Shown here piece by piece: positions 35,778 through 43,060 of a stretch of DNA of 64,000 nt (its first letter is position 1; each line of letters begins with the position of its first letter). The notes below the pieces were generated by a model, which was given only the letters and a program-made list of their open reading frames with translations, did no database searches and was not told the DNA's origin. The DNA is from Butyrivibrio sp. LC3010 (GTDB lineage Bacteria; Bacillota; Clostridia; Lachnospirales; Lachnospiraceae), in assembly GCF_000424385.1 (NCBI RefSeq), contig NZ_AUJU01000022.1, positions 1 to 64,000 of the forward strand. Reading direction: 5' to 3'. Both the position numbers and the translations under genes were made by a program.

Positions 35778-37052
35778 TTACGCTTCTTCGATAGCTTTAC
35801 CTATATCATGGCGCATGTATTTATTCTCAAAACTTACCCACTCTGTAGCTTCGTAAGCTTTCTGTCTTGCTTCCTTTAAGGTATCGCCCTTTGCTGTAAT
35901 ACCAAGGACACGGCCACCATTTGTTACGACCTTGCCGTTTTCATCAAACTTTGTTCCGGCATGGAAGCAATAGTAACCATCCTTATCCTTGAAGTTCTCA
36001 AGGCCTGTAATCTCCTTGCCTTTCTCGTAGCTTACAGGATAACCGTCTGATGCAAGTACAACACAAACTGCTGCCTTATCCTCAAACTGAAGGTCAAGCT
36101 CATCAAGAGTACCGTCAATAACTGCCTCGCAGACTTCGATCATATCTGTCTTAAGTCTGGGAAGAACAACCTGTGCTTCAGGATCACCAAATCTTGCATT
36201 GTACTCAAGTACTTTGGGCCCGTCCTGTGTAAGCATAAGTCCAAAGAATATTACACCCTTAAATTCTCTTCCCTCTGCTCTCATGGCATCTACTGTCTTC
36301 TGATAAATGTGCTCCTTGCAGAACGCATCCACCTCAGCTGTGTAGAAAGGACTGGGTGAAAAGTTACCCATTCCCCCTGTATTTAAGCCTGTATCGCCAT
36401 CTCCTGCTCTTTTATGATCCTGAGCAGAGCTCATAAGCTTTATGGTCTTTCCATCAACAAATGAAAGAACAGATACCTCGCGACCTGTCATGAACTCCTC
36501 GATGACCATCTTCTTACCGGCATCACCAAACTTTCTGTCCTCCATGATCTGGCGGACGCCTGCCTTGGCATCTTCCTTTGTCTCACAGATAAGAACGCCC
36601 TTACCAAGAGCAAGTCCGTCTGCTTTAAGAACAATCGGATACTTGGCATCTTCAAGATATTTAAGTGCTTCCTCGGGATCCTCAAAAGTCTCATATGCTG
36701 CTGTTGGAATGTCATACTTTTTCATAAGATCCTTGGAAAATGCCTTACTGCCTTCCAGAATAGCGGCATTCTTTCTGGGACCAAATACTCTGAGTCCCTC
36801 TGCTTCAAAAGCATCAACAATTCCGCCTACTAGCGGATCATCCATACCTACAATAGTAAGATCAATTTCCTTTTCCTTGGCAAAGCTTACAAGCTTATCA
36901 AACTCCATAGGTGAAATGGCAACGCACTCAGCAAGCTCTGCAATGCCTGCATTTCCGGGCGCACAATAGAGCTTATCAAGATGCTTACTTCTTGAAACCG
37001 CTTCTGCTATTGCATGTTCTCTGCCTCCCCCACCAACTATAAGTACCTTCAT
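35778..37052 (-). CDS. purD: phosphoribosylamine-glycine ligase
   Basis: PurD joins glycine to phosphoribosylamine with ATP, the second step of purine synthesis. The protein (424 residues) starts MKVLIVGGGGREHAIAEA, the PurD N-terminal loop, and has the ATP-grasp signatures PIVLKADGLALGKGV and VLEYNARFGDPEAQVVL. I place the start at the ATG at 37052 with GAGGAGG 5 bases upstream; an upstream extension would read through an intergenic element. It is the last gene of purE-purM-purN-purD but is separated from purN by 210 bp of structured DNA, so it may have an extra level of control. Confidence 0.95.
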   Translation of the reverse strand: MKVLIVGGGGREHAIAEAVSRSKHLDKLYCAPGNAGIAELAECVAISPMEFDKLVSFAKEKEIDLTIVGMDDPLVGGIVDAFEAEGLRVFGPRKNAAILEGSKAFSKDLMKKYDIPTAAYETFEDPEEALKYLEDAKYPIVLKADGLALGKGVLICETKEDAKAGVRQIMEDRKFGDAGKKMVIEEFMTGREVSVLSFVDGKTIKLMSSAQDHKRAGDGDTGLNTGGMGNFSPSPFYTAEVDAFCKEHIYQKTVDAMRAEGREFKGVIFFGLMLTQDGPKVLEYNARFGDPEAQVVLPRLKTDMIEVCEAVIDGTLDELDLQFEDKAAVCVVLASDGYPVSYEKGKEITGLENFKDKDGYYCFHAGTKFDENGKVVTNGGRVLGITAKGDTLKEARQKAYEATEWVSFENKYMRHDIGKAIEEA

Positions 37053-37068
37053 TTCTTCCTCCTCTTGT

Positions 37069-37146
37069 GTATTGGCACGATTACTTCGTAATCCTGCCCT
37101 ATCGGCCGGAACCATTCCGAATCATGACTTCGTCATGATGGTTCCT
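37069..37146 (-). repeat. hairpin-rich leader element, copy B (before purD)
   Basis: Same element as 28325-28402, in the same orientation, ending about 17 bases before the purD start codon. In RNA it would form ATCATG-ACGAAGT-CATGAT, CGGAA-TGG-TTCCG and GATTAC-GAA-GTAATC. Differences from copy A mostly fall in loops or keep pairing. Confidence 0.7.
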
Positions 37147-37190
37147 CCTCTGTAAATGCTGGTTTATATCTGACTCAGTACGATTGGATA

Positions 37191-37233
37191 CGGATACCGT
37201 AAGCGTCCAAATGTCGTGCACAAACGGTATCCG
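37191..37233. repeat. 10-bp perfect inverted repeat in the purN-purD gap
   Basis: CGGATACCGT (37191-37200) and ACGGTATCCG (37224-37233) are exact complements around a 23-base loop. No T-run follows on the minus strand. The 13-mer GGATACCGTAAGC also occurs near 30010 upstream of radA, suggesting a dispersed intergenic sequence. Confidence 0.5.
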
Positions 37234-37262
37234 CTCATCATATAAACATTGATCTGCGAGGC

Positions 37263-37907
37263 TCAAAGCTCGTCAGGATCATAACCATCAATTATAACTT
37301 TGCCATCCTCAATTCTGATTTTCTCATTGGCTATGAGATCGATTGCCTTGGGAAGTATCTTCCATTCAGCCTGCTCCATAATGCGCTGCTGAAGACTCTT
37401 TGCGTCATCATCAGGTCTTATCATCACAGGTTTTTGTAAAATGATAGGGCCGGTATCAGTACCCTCATCAACAAAATGAACCGTTGCTCCCGATACTCTG
37501 ACACCTCTTTCCAGCGCTTTCTCATGAACCTTAAGTCCATAGAAGCCTGTTCCGCAAAATGACGGAATAAGTGAAGGATGAATATTTATGATTCTGCCAC
37601 TGAATGCTTTAACGATTTTTTCAGGAATCACAACAAGACATCCTGCAAGCACAATAAGATCCGGATTCTCAGCCACCAGTAAATTATAGAAAGCATCATT
37701 AAATGCTGCGCGGTCCTCAAATTCCCTGGGTACAAGCACCTCTGTCTTTATTCCGTGCTTTTTGGCGCGCTCTATAGCGTATGCGTTTCTGTTGTTACTA
37801 AAAACCAGACCGATCTTAGTATTGGTTATAGAACCATTATCTATGGCATCAATTATTGCCTGAAGATTTGTTCCTCCACCGGAAACAAGGACTGCAATGT
37901 TTAGCAT
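37263..37907 (-). CDS. purN: phosphoribosylglycinamide formyltransferase
   Basis: PurN transfers a formyl group from 10-formyl-tetrahydrofolate to glycinamide ribonucleotide. The 214-residue protein shows the phosphate-binding start VLVSGGGTNLQAIIDAI, the catalytic Asn-His pair in GRIINIHPSLIPSF and the Asp in TVHFVDEGTDTGPI. Length is normal. Its start lies 7 bp inside the purM end with GGAG upstream, indicating coupled translation. Confidence 0.95.
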   Translation of the reverse strand: MLNIAVLVSGGGTNLQAIIDAIDNGSITNTKIGLVFSNNRNAYAIERAKKHGIKTEVLVPREFEDRAAFNDAFYNLLVAENPDLIVLAGCLVVIPEKIVKAFSGRIINIHPSLIPSFCGTGFYGLKVHEKALERGVRVSGATVHFVDEGTDTGPIILQKPVMIRPDDDAKSLQQRIMEQAEWKILPKAIDLIANEKIRIEDGKVIIDGYDPDEL

Positions 37908-38935
37908 ATCTCTACTCCCTTGTCACCTGCCTCAACAGAACCTACGATCCAAGCCTTCTCTCCTGACTTCTCAATAGCCTCAAGAGTCTTCTCTGCGTCT
38001 GCAGGATCAACTGCTATAACCATGCCAAGACCACAGTTGAAGGTGTTGAACATCATATGCTCTTCAAGATTACCAGTCTTCTGCATGAGCTTGAAGATAG
38101 CAGGAACCTCATAACTGTCCTTCTTAACTACAGCCTTGCAGCCTTCAGGAAGCATTCTCGGAATATTCTCATAAAAACCACCGCCTGTTATATGGCTGTA
38201 GCCTTTAACTTTAACGCCGGCATTTTTGATGCCCTTAACCATTTTTACATAAATTCTTGTGGGCTCAAGAAGTGCCTCACCAAGTGTGCAGCCCAGCTCA
38301 TCATAGTACTTTTCAAGGCTTTCCTTAGTCATATCGAAAACCTTTCTTACAAGTGAAAAGCCGTTGCTGTGTACTCCGCTTGAAGCCACACCGATAAGTG
38401 TGTCTCCGGGCTTAATTGTACTTCCGTCAATCATGTCAGCCCTGTCTACAACACCTACAGCAAAACCTGCAACATCATACTCATCCTCAGGCATAAGTCC
38501 GGGATGCTCTGCTGTCTCACCACCTACAAGGGCACACTCTGACTGCTTGCAGCCTTCTGCCACACCCTTAACGATTGCTGCGATCTTCTCAGGGTAATTC
38601 TTACCGCAAGCTATATAATCAAGGAAGAATAACGGCTCACCGCCGGCACATATTACGTCATTAACACACATCGCAACAGCATCGATACCGATTGTGTCAT
38701 GCTTATCCAAAAGAAAAGCAAGCTTAATCTTTGTTCCTACTCCGTCAGTTCCCGAAAGAAGAACGGGATCCTTCATATTTTTAATATTTGCAAGGGAAAA
38801 TGCTCCTGAAAATCCTCCGATACCACCAAGAACTTCGGGTCTTGTGGTCTCCTTTACATATCCCTTTATCATCTCCACTGACTTGTAGCCTGCTTCGATA
38901 TCAACACCTGCGTTTTTGTAGTTAAGCTCTGACAT
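37901..38935 (-). CDS. purM: phosphoribosylformylglycinamidine cyclo-ligase
   Basis: PurM closes the imidazole ring to make aminoimidazole ribonucleotide using ATP. The 344-residue protein has the family signatures YKNAGVDIEAGYKSVEMIK, LLSGTDGVGTKIKLAF, ALVGGETAEHPG and HITGGGFYENIPRML. It starts 28 bp after purE with GGAGG upstream and overlaps purN. Confidence 0.96.
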   Translation of the reverse strand: MSELNYKNAGVDIEAGYKSVEMIKGYVKETTRPEVLGGIGGFSGAFSLANIKNMKDPVLLSGTDGVGTKIKLAFLLDKHDTIGIDAVAMCVNDVICAGGEPLFFLDYIACGKNYPEKIAAIVKGVAEGCKQSECALVGGETAEHPGLMPEDEYDVAGFAVGVVDRADMIDGSTIKPGDTLIGVASSGVHSNGFSLVRKVFDMTKESLEKYYDELGCTLGEALLEPTRIYVKMVKGIKNAGVKVKGYSHITGGGFYENIPRMLPEGCKAVVKKDSYEVPAIFKLMQKTGNLEEHMMFNTFNCGLGMVIAVDPADAEKTLEAIEKSGEKAWIVGSVEAGDKGVEIC

Positions 38936-38963
38936 TTTTTCCTCCGTTTAATACACTTCACAA

Positions 38964-39464
38964 TTAATAATTTTTATATCCAACTTCCTGAAGATGCTCA
39001 TCCTTCTTAACAACGGCATCCTTAAGACCCTTAGAATATTCCTTAAGCTTATTAAGAAGCTCCGCATCACTTGTAGCAAGAATTTTTGCTGCAAGAAGTC
39101 CTGCGTTCGCGCCACCATTTATGGCAACTGTTGCAACAGGAATACCTGTGGGCATCTGAACGATGCTGTATAATGAATCTCTTCCGCCTAATGAAGTTGT
39201 ATGCATGGGAATTCCGATAACAGGCATAGGGAAAATTGCGGCGCACATTCCCGGAAGGTGTGCTGCCATTCCTGCTCCGGCTATAATGACTTTAAAACCT
39301 TTTTCCTCAGCGCTCTTCGCATATGTAAAGAACTCATCGGGTTCACGATGTGCTGATATAATGTTCATCTCATAAGAGATACCCAGCTCATCAAGTATCT
39401 GTGCTGCTTTGGACATAACCGGCATATCCGAATCCGAGCCCATAACAATTCCAACCTGTGCCAT
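38964..39464 (-). CDS. purE: N5-carboxyaminoimidazole ribonucleotide mutase, PurE
   Basis: PurE rearranges (class I) or, in class II, directly carboxylates aminoimidazole ribonucleotide. The 166-residue protein shows GIVMGSDSDMPVM, ISAHREPDEFF with the catalytic His, and AGAGMAAHLPGM. The length fits class I or class II; purK is not in the window. It is first in the purine operon; a long interrupted palindrome (39503-39555) covers the likely promoter. Confidence 0.95.
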   Translation of the reverse strand: MAQVGIVMGSDSDMPVMSKAAQILDELGISYEMNIISAHREPDEFFTYAKSAEEKGFKVIIAGAGMAAHLPGMCAAIFPMPVIGIPMHTTSLGGRDSLYSIVQMPTGIPVATVAINGGANAGLLAAKILATSDAELLNKLKEYSKGLKDAVVKKDEHLQEVGYKNY

Positions 39465-39502
39465 ATTGCTCCTCCTGTTACCAAAAAAATAGAACTACTA
39501 TA

Positions 39503-39555
39503 CTAGTGTACTGACATGCTATTTTAATCAAAATATTACCATGTCCGTACACTAG
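39503..39555 (-). promoter_or_regulatory. purE: interrupted palindrome over the putative purE promoter
   Basis: CTAGTGTAC-T-GACATG and CATGTC-C-GTACACTAG are 16-bp inverted arms with one mismatch, separated by 21 bp. On the minus strand CGGACA inside one arm and TAAAAT in the loop are 17 bp apart and could be -35 and -10. Eight T/A residues (39482-39489) follow on the transcript side, so an attenuator reading is also possible. No purine riboswitch core is visible. Confidence 0.5.
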
Positions 39556-39636
39556 GCAATCCTACCACAACCATAGGGTTATTATCAACTAAATAAATCA
39601 GAAAAATTACCACATTTTAAACGAAAAAATCCCCTT

Positions 39637-40383
39637 CTAATGTGTCAGAGACTTCACTCTGCTCAAAGCTCTCTTAAGCCTCTTATCCAGGTCTCTGAAT
39701 CTCTCAAGATGCGCTAAAAAGGCTTCATCATCATCGTCCTTAATACCTTCCTCCATTAAAAGTGCCTCATTTGCCAGTTCCTGTGCACCTATGAGTCTTG
39801 CACTGTCCTTTGCGGCTCTTACGTCATAAAGATATTTCCCGATATCAGACATATCAGGCTTTTCAAAAGTAATAGCTGAGCTTTCAATCTGCTCATACTC
39901 CTTTAGTATCTCAACATAAAAAGTCGGATCAAAGAGAAAATACTTTTTTGAATCCTGAAGATTCAGTCCCTTTAAATGCTGCTGGAGTTCCTTCCAGACT
40001 TCATCCACGGTAACACTACCGATAATCCCGTATTTAATAAGGATATCCTCCACTATTTTTGCAGAAAAAGGCTTCTTCATATAATCTGAAAATCCTGCCT
40101 TCAGATACATTGTTCCGTCCATGGCAGAATCATTGGCAGTAACCATAACTATGGGTACTCCATGGCAGAGATTTTCTCTCTTCATAACTGAAAGTGCTTC
40201 CATTCCATCCATCACAGGCATCAGATGATCCATAAATATCAGGTCATAGTAATTTTGGCGCACTAATTCAACCGCTTCCTTTCCATTGGAAGCAGTTTCC
40301 GTTTCAGGTCCCAGCATTTTTACCATCTCCGCAAGGACCTCTGCATTCATTTCCGCATCATCTACAATAAGAACTTTAGCCAT
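39637..40383 (-). CDS. receiver protein with degenerate HPt-like domain
   Basis: The 248-residue protein has an intact N-terminal receiver (KVLIVDDAEMN; phospho-Asp 52 in LIFMDHLMPVMDG; Lys in DYMKKPFS). The C-terminal part (about 155-248) aligns with the HPt domains of the neighbouring kinases, but the core reads VRAAKDSARLIGA where VHALKSSARLVGA is expected, so the phospho-accepting His is Arg. It therefore cannot relay phosphate through that site and may act as a decoy or binding module. I choose the ATG at 40383, overlapping the DegV-kinase stop by 8 bp, with GGAGA upstream. It is the last gene of signalling cluster 2. Confidence 0.85.
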   Translation of the reverse strand: MAKVLIVDDAEMNAEVLAEMVKMLGPETETASNGKEAVELVRQNYYDLIFMDHLMPVMDGMEALSVMKRENLCHGVPIVMVTANDSAMDGTMYLKAGFSDYMKKPFSAKIVEDILIKYGIIGSVTVDEVWKELQQHLKGLNLQDSKKYFLFDPTFYVEILKEYEQIESSAITFEKPDMSDIGKYLYDVRAAKDSARLIGAQELANEALLMEEGIKDDDDEAFLAHLERFRDLDKRLKRALSRVKSLTH

Positions 40384-43060
40384 GAGTCTCATTCTCCGCA
40401 AGCATGTATAAAAGGCCAAATGCTCCACTTCCATGGATTGCTGCCATTGAAGCGGATTCCTTCTGTACTATAATTTCATCAAAGGTCATGATATTTGCTA
40501 CCCATCTGCGAATGTCCTCAATTTCTGAAGTAGACAGATCCGAATGGGTTATAAATAAAAGCTTCCTATCTATAGGAGCATAGTGCGTCAGCTGATCCTC
40601 CACATAAGCTTTACGGGTCTTAGTTGCAGGTCCTATCATCATTTTACCAAGAGTTCCTCTGCCATCCCTGAACAAAATAGCAGGCTTCATCATAAAAATT
40701 CTGCTCATACCGCCGGTTCTTCTTTTTATTCTTCCCATTCTGATAAGGTAATCGATGGTGTCAATAAGGAAGCTTGTGTGTATGCGCTTCTTAATGGAAT
40801 TAAGAGCAGCCACACAGTCCTGTACACTCTTTCCTTCTCTGCATAGCTTTATCGCCTGAAGCACCAGAATTCCGATTCCACTGGAAAGGCTCTCGGAATC
40901 AACAACAGTGACCTTATCAAAGGAGCCTGCAGCCTCAAGTGCCGCATGATAAGCCCCGCCTGCTTTTCCTGACATGCTGATATGAATGATATTCTCAGCA
41001 TCCGATAGATGGGATGCAAAGAAATCCTCGTATTCCTGAACCGATGGAATATCCGCTGACAGATCCTCCATTCCTCCCTCACGCATATACTTAAGAACGC
41101 CCTCTGTTTCCACCTCAACTCCGTCAAGGAACACGCCGTTCTTGGTCTTTATGTAAAGAGGAATGGTTGGAATTCTAAGCTTCTCGATCATTTCCTTCGG
41201 AAGATCGCAGGCACTTTCTGTGGTCACAAGAATTGGAAGCCTCTCTCTTGCCGACAGGAGCTTCTCTTCCTCAGGGTCAATATATGTAGGACTTGTCCTG
41301 TGAATCTTCTCAGCAGGAAGTACGCGCAGCAGCGTATTTTCAAGCATTTCTCCGGAAATAGGCTTAAGCAGATACCCATCAAAACCTGCAGCCCTGTACA
41401 CAGCCTGGTCATCTGCAGAAGAATACGCCGTAGTAACTATAACCGGCGTCTCACGGCACATGCCTCCAACCTGAGACCTTATCTGCCTCAGGCACTCTAT
41501 TCCATCCATCTCCGGCATCTCATAATCCATGAAAATGCAGTCATACTCAATATCCGCACATCTTGATATGCAGTCCTGCCCGCTGTCAGACTGATCGATT
41601 ACCATTTTTGTATCCTTCAAAAGCTTGGCTGTAACCAGTCTGTTCATCAGATTATCATCCACTATCAAAATCCTACAGGTCGGAGCCTCAAAGCTCTGTC
41701 TGTAGAACTGACTGGCTTCCCTTTTCCTCAGGGTCTCAATAGCCATATCTCCTATAGGCTCTGCCTTCACAATTTCCTGGGGAATGGTCACCGTAAAGGT
41801 TGAACCTTTTGTGTATATACTATTGACCTGAATATCACCATTCATTGCACTCGTCAGCTGCTTGACTATGGCAAGTCCAAGTCCCGTTCCGTTTATTCCC
41901 TTTGTCTGCTCTATATTTACTCTCTTGAATTCATCAAAAAGGTATGGCATGCTGTCTCTTTTTATACCCATACCTGTATCTTCTATTGAAAAAGAGATAA
42001 GTACCTGATTACCTTCCTTAATCCTTCCCTTTACAGTCAGCTTGACGCTTCCTTCATTAGTATATTTAATCGCATTGCTTATAAGATTCATAAGAATCTG
42101 TTCAATTCTTACGTCATCTCCCTTAAGCTTTCTTGGTATGGTTCTATCAATGTCCACATAGAAAGCAAGCCCCTTTCTTGAAGCCTCTTCCCATATCAGG
42201 TTTACCGTCTCTGACAGAAGAACCACAAGATCATATTCAGCAGGAACAATCTCCATTTTTCCTGACTCTAATTTACTCATATCCAAAACATCATTAATAA
42301 GCGACAGCAATATCTTACTTGCGCTCTTGATATTCTGGGCATTTTCCGAGACCTCAGGCGAGTTGGCGTTTCTTAAGATAAGCTCATTAGAGCCAAGTAT
42401 TGAATCCAGAGGAGTTCTGATTTCATGACTGACGCTTGAAAAAAAGCGCGTCTTTGACTGCCCCAGCTCTTCTATCTCCTGCTTTTGCTTTTCTATAAGC
42501 CTGTTCTCCGATTTATATATCTGTGTCTGGAAAAGAATCATAACTGTCATCAGGACACTAACAATTACCACACTTGAGAAGGAATCAAAATGCGCTGCTT
42601 CAACAGTATGTTCTGCCACGTATTGCGGAAAATGGAATGCAATATAATACGCGAGAGCTGTTGTAATCACACCAACTCCAAGTAGTACATATTTCCGCTT
42701 ACCCTCTACAGTCATACCTACATAGGCGAATCCAAACACGAACCATACAGGGGAGCCTCCGTAAATTCCTCCACCGAAGATAAATGCTGCAGGCAGAATA
42801 AAAAGAATCAGTACAGCTGCGATTATGGTTGCTCCGGTCTGAACCTTACGCTTCTTTATAGTGAGTGTTACAATTATGGAAAATACAAGTAAAAAAGCGG
42901 CAATAATAATAGTATTAACTATGTCATCCTGAACGATTATCCCAATGAATATCAGCAGAAACATAGCCAGAAGTCCGATTGCAGGAATGACAGAAAAGAT
43001 TCTTTCCTGCAACGTTTTATTGCGGTCATTAGCCACATTAAACAAGCGATTGATGATCAT
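40376..43060 (-). CDS. membrane hybrid histidine kinase with C-terminal DegV-like domain (kinase D)
   Basis: The 894-residue protein mirrors kinase B: about six membrane segments (22-180, with GGGIYGGSPVWFVFG like kinase B's RGGVNGGGAAWIIFA), phospho-His 212 in SSVSHEIRTPLD, ATPase motifs (ISNAIKYTNEG, EDTGMGI, GTGLGLAIV) and an intact receiver (ILIVDDNLMN; IFMDYEMPEMDG). The final 285 residues are a DegV-like domain: LVTTESACDLPKEM, GVFLDGVEV, HISMSGKAGGAYHAA, TVVDSESLSSGIG, RMGRIKRRTGG and AAIHGSGAFGLLY. The ligand motifs differ from canonical FakB (THTGPG is AIHGSG, and TSQPS is not evident). There is no HPt domain. It overlaps kinase C by 4 bp with GGAGG inside the kinase C coding end. 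Confidence 0.88.
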   Translation of the reverse strand: MIINRLFNVANDRNKTLQERIFSVIPAIGLLAMFLLIFIGIIVQDDIVNTIIIAAFLLVFSIIVTLTIKKRKVQTGATIIAAVLILFILPAAFIFGGGIYGGSPVWFVFGFAYVGMTVEGKRKYVLLGVGVITTALAYYIAFHFPQYVAEHTVEAAHFDSFSSVVIVSVLMTVMILFQTQIYKSENRLIEKQKQEIEELGQSKTRFFSSVSHEIRTPLDSILGSNELILRNANSPEVSENAQNIKSASKILLSLINDVLDMSKLESGKMEIVPAEYDLVVLLSETVNLIWEEASRKGLAFYVDIDRTIPRKLKGDDVRIEQILMNLISNAIKYTNEGSVKLTVKGRIKEGNQVLISFSIEDTGMGIKRDSMPYLFDEFKRVNIEQTKGINGTGLGLAIVKQLTSAMNGDIQVNSIYTKGSTFTVTIPQEIVKAEPIGDMAIETLRKREASQFYRQSFEAPTCRILIVDDNLMNRLVTAKLLKDTKMVIDQSDSGQDCISRCADIEYDCIFMDYEMPEMDGIECLRQIRSQVGGMCRETPVIVTTAYSSADDQAVYRAAGFDGYLLKPISGEMLENTLLRVLPAEKIHRTSPTYIDPEEEKLLSARERLPILVTTESACDLPKEMIEKLRIPTIPLYIKTKNGVFLDGVEVETEGVLKYMREGGMEDLSADIPSVQEYEDFFASHLSDAENIIHISMSGKAGGAYHAALEAAGSFDKVTVVDSESLSSGIGILVLQAIKLCREGKSVQDCVAALNSIKKRIHTSFLIDTIDYLIRMGRIKRRTGGMSRIFMMKPAILFRDGRGTLGKMMIGPATKTRKAYVEDQLTHYAPIDRKLLFITHSDLSTSEIEDIRRWVANIMTFDEIIVQKESASMAAIHGSGAFGLLYMLAENETHG

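Noticed and set aside
37053..37115. N-terminal extension of PurD
   Set aside because: It reads into the hairpin-rich leader element, and PurD proteins begin at MKVLIVGGGG-type sequence; the ATG at 37052 has a strong ribosome-binding site.
39465..39636. Purine riboswitch before purE
   Set aside because: The conserved loops of a purine riboswitch cannot be found; only an interrupted palindrome is present.
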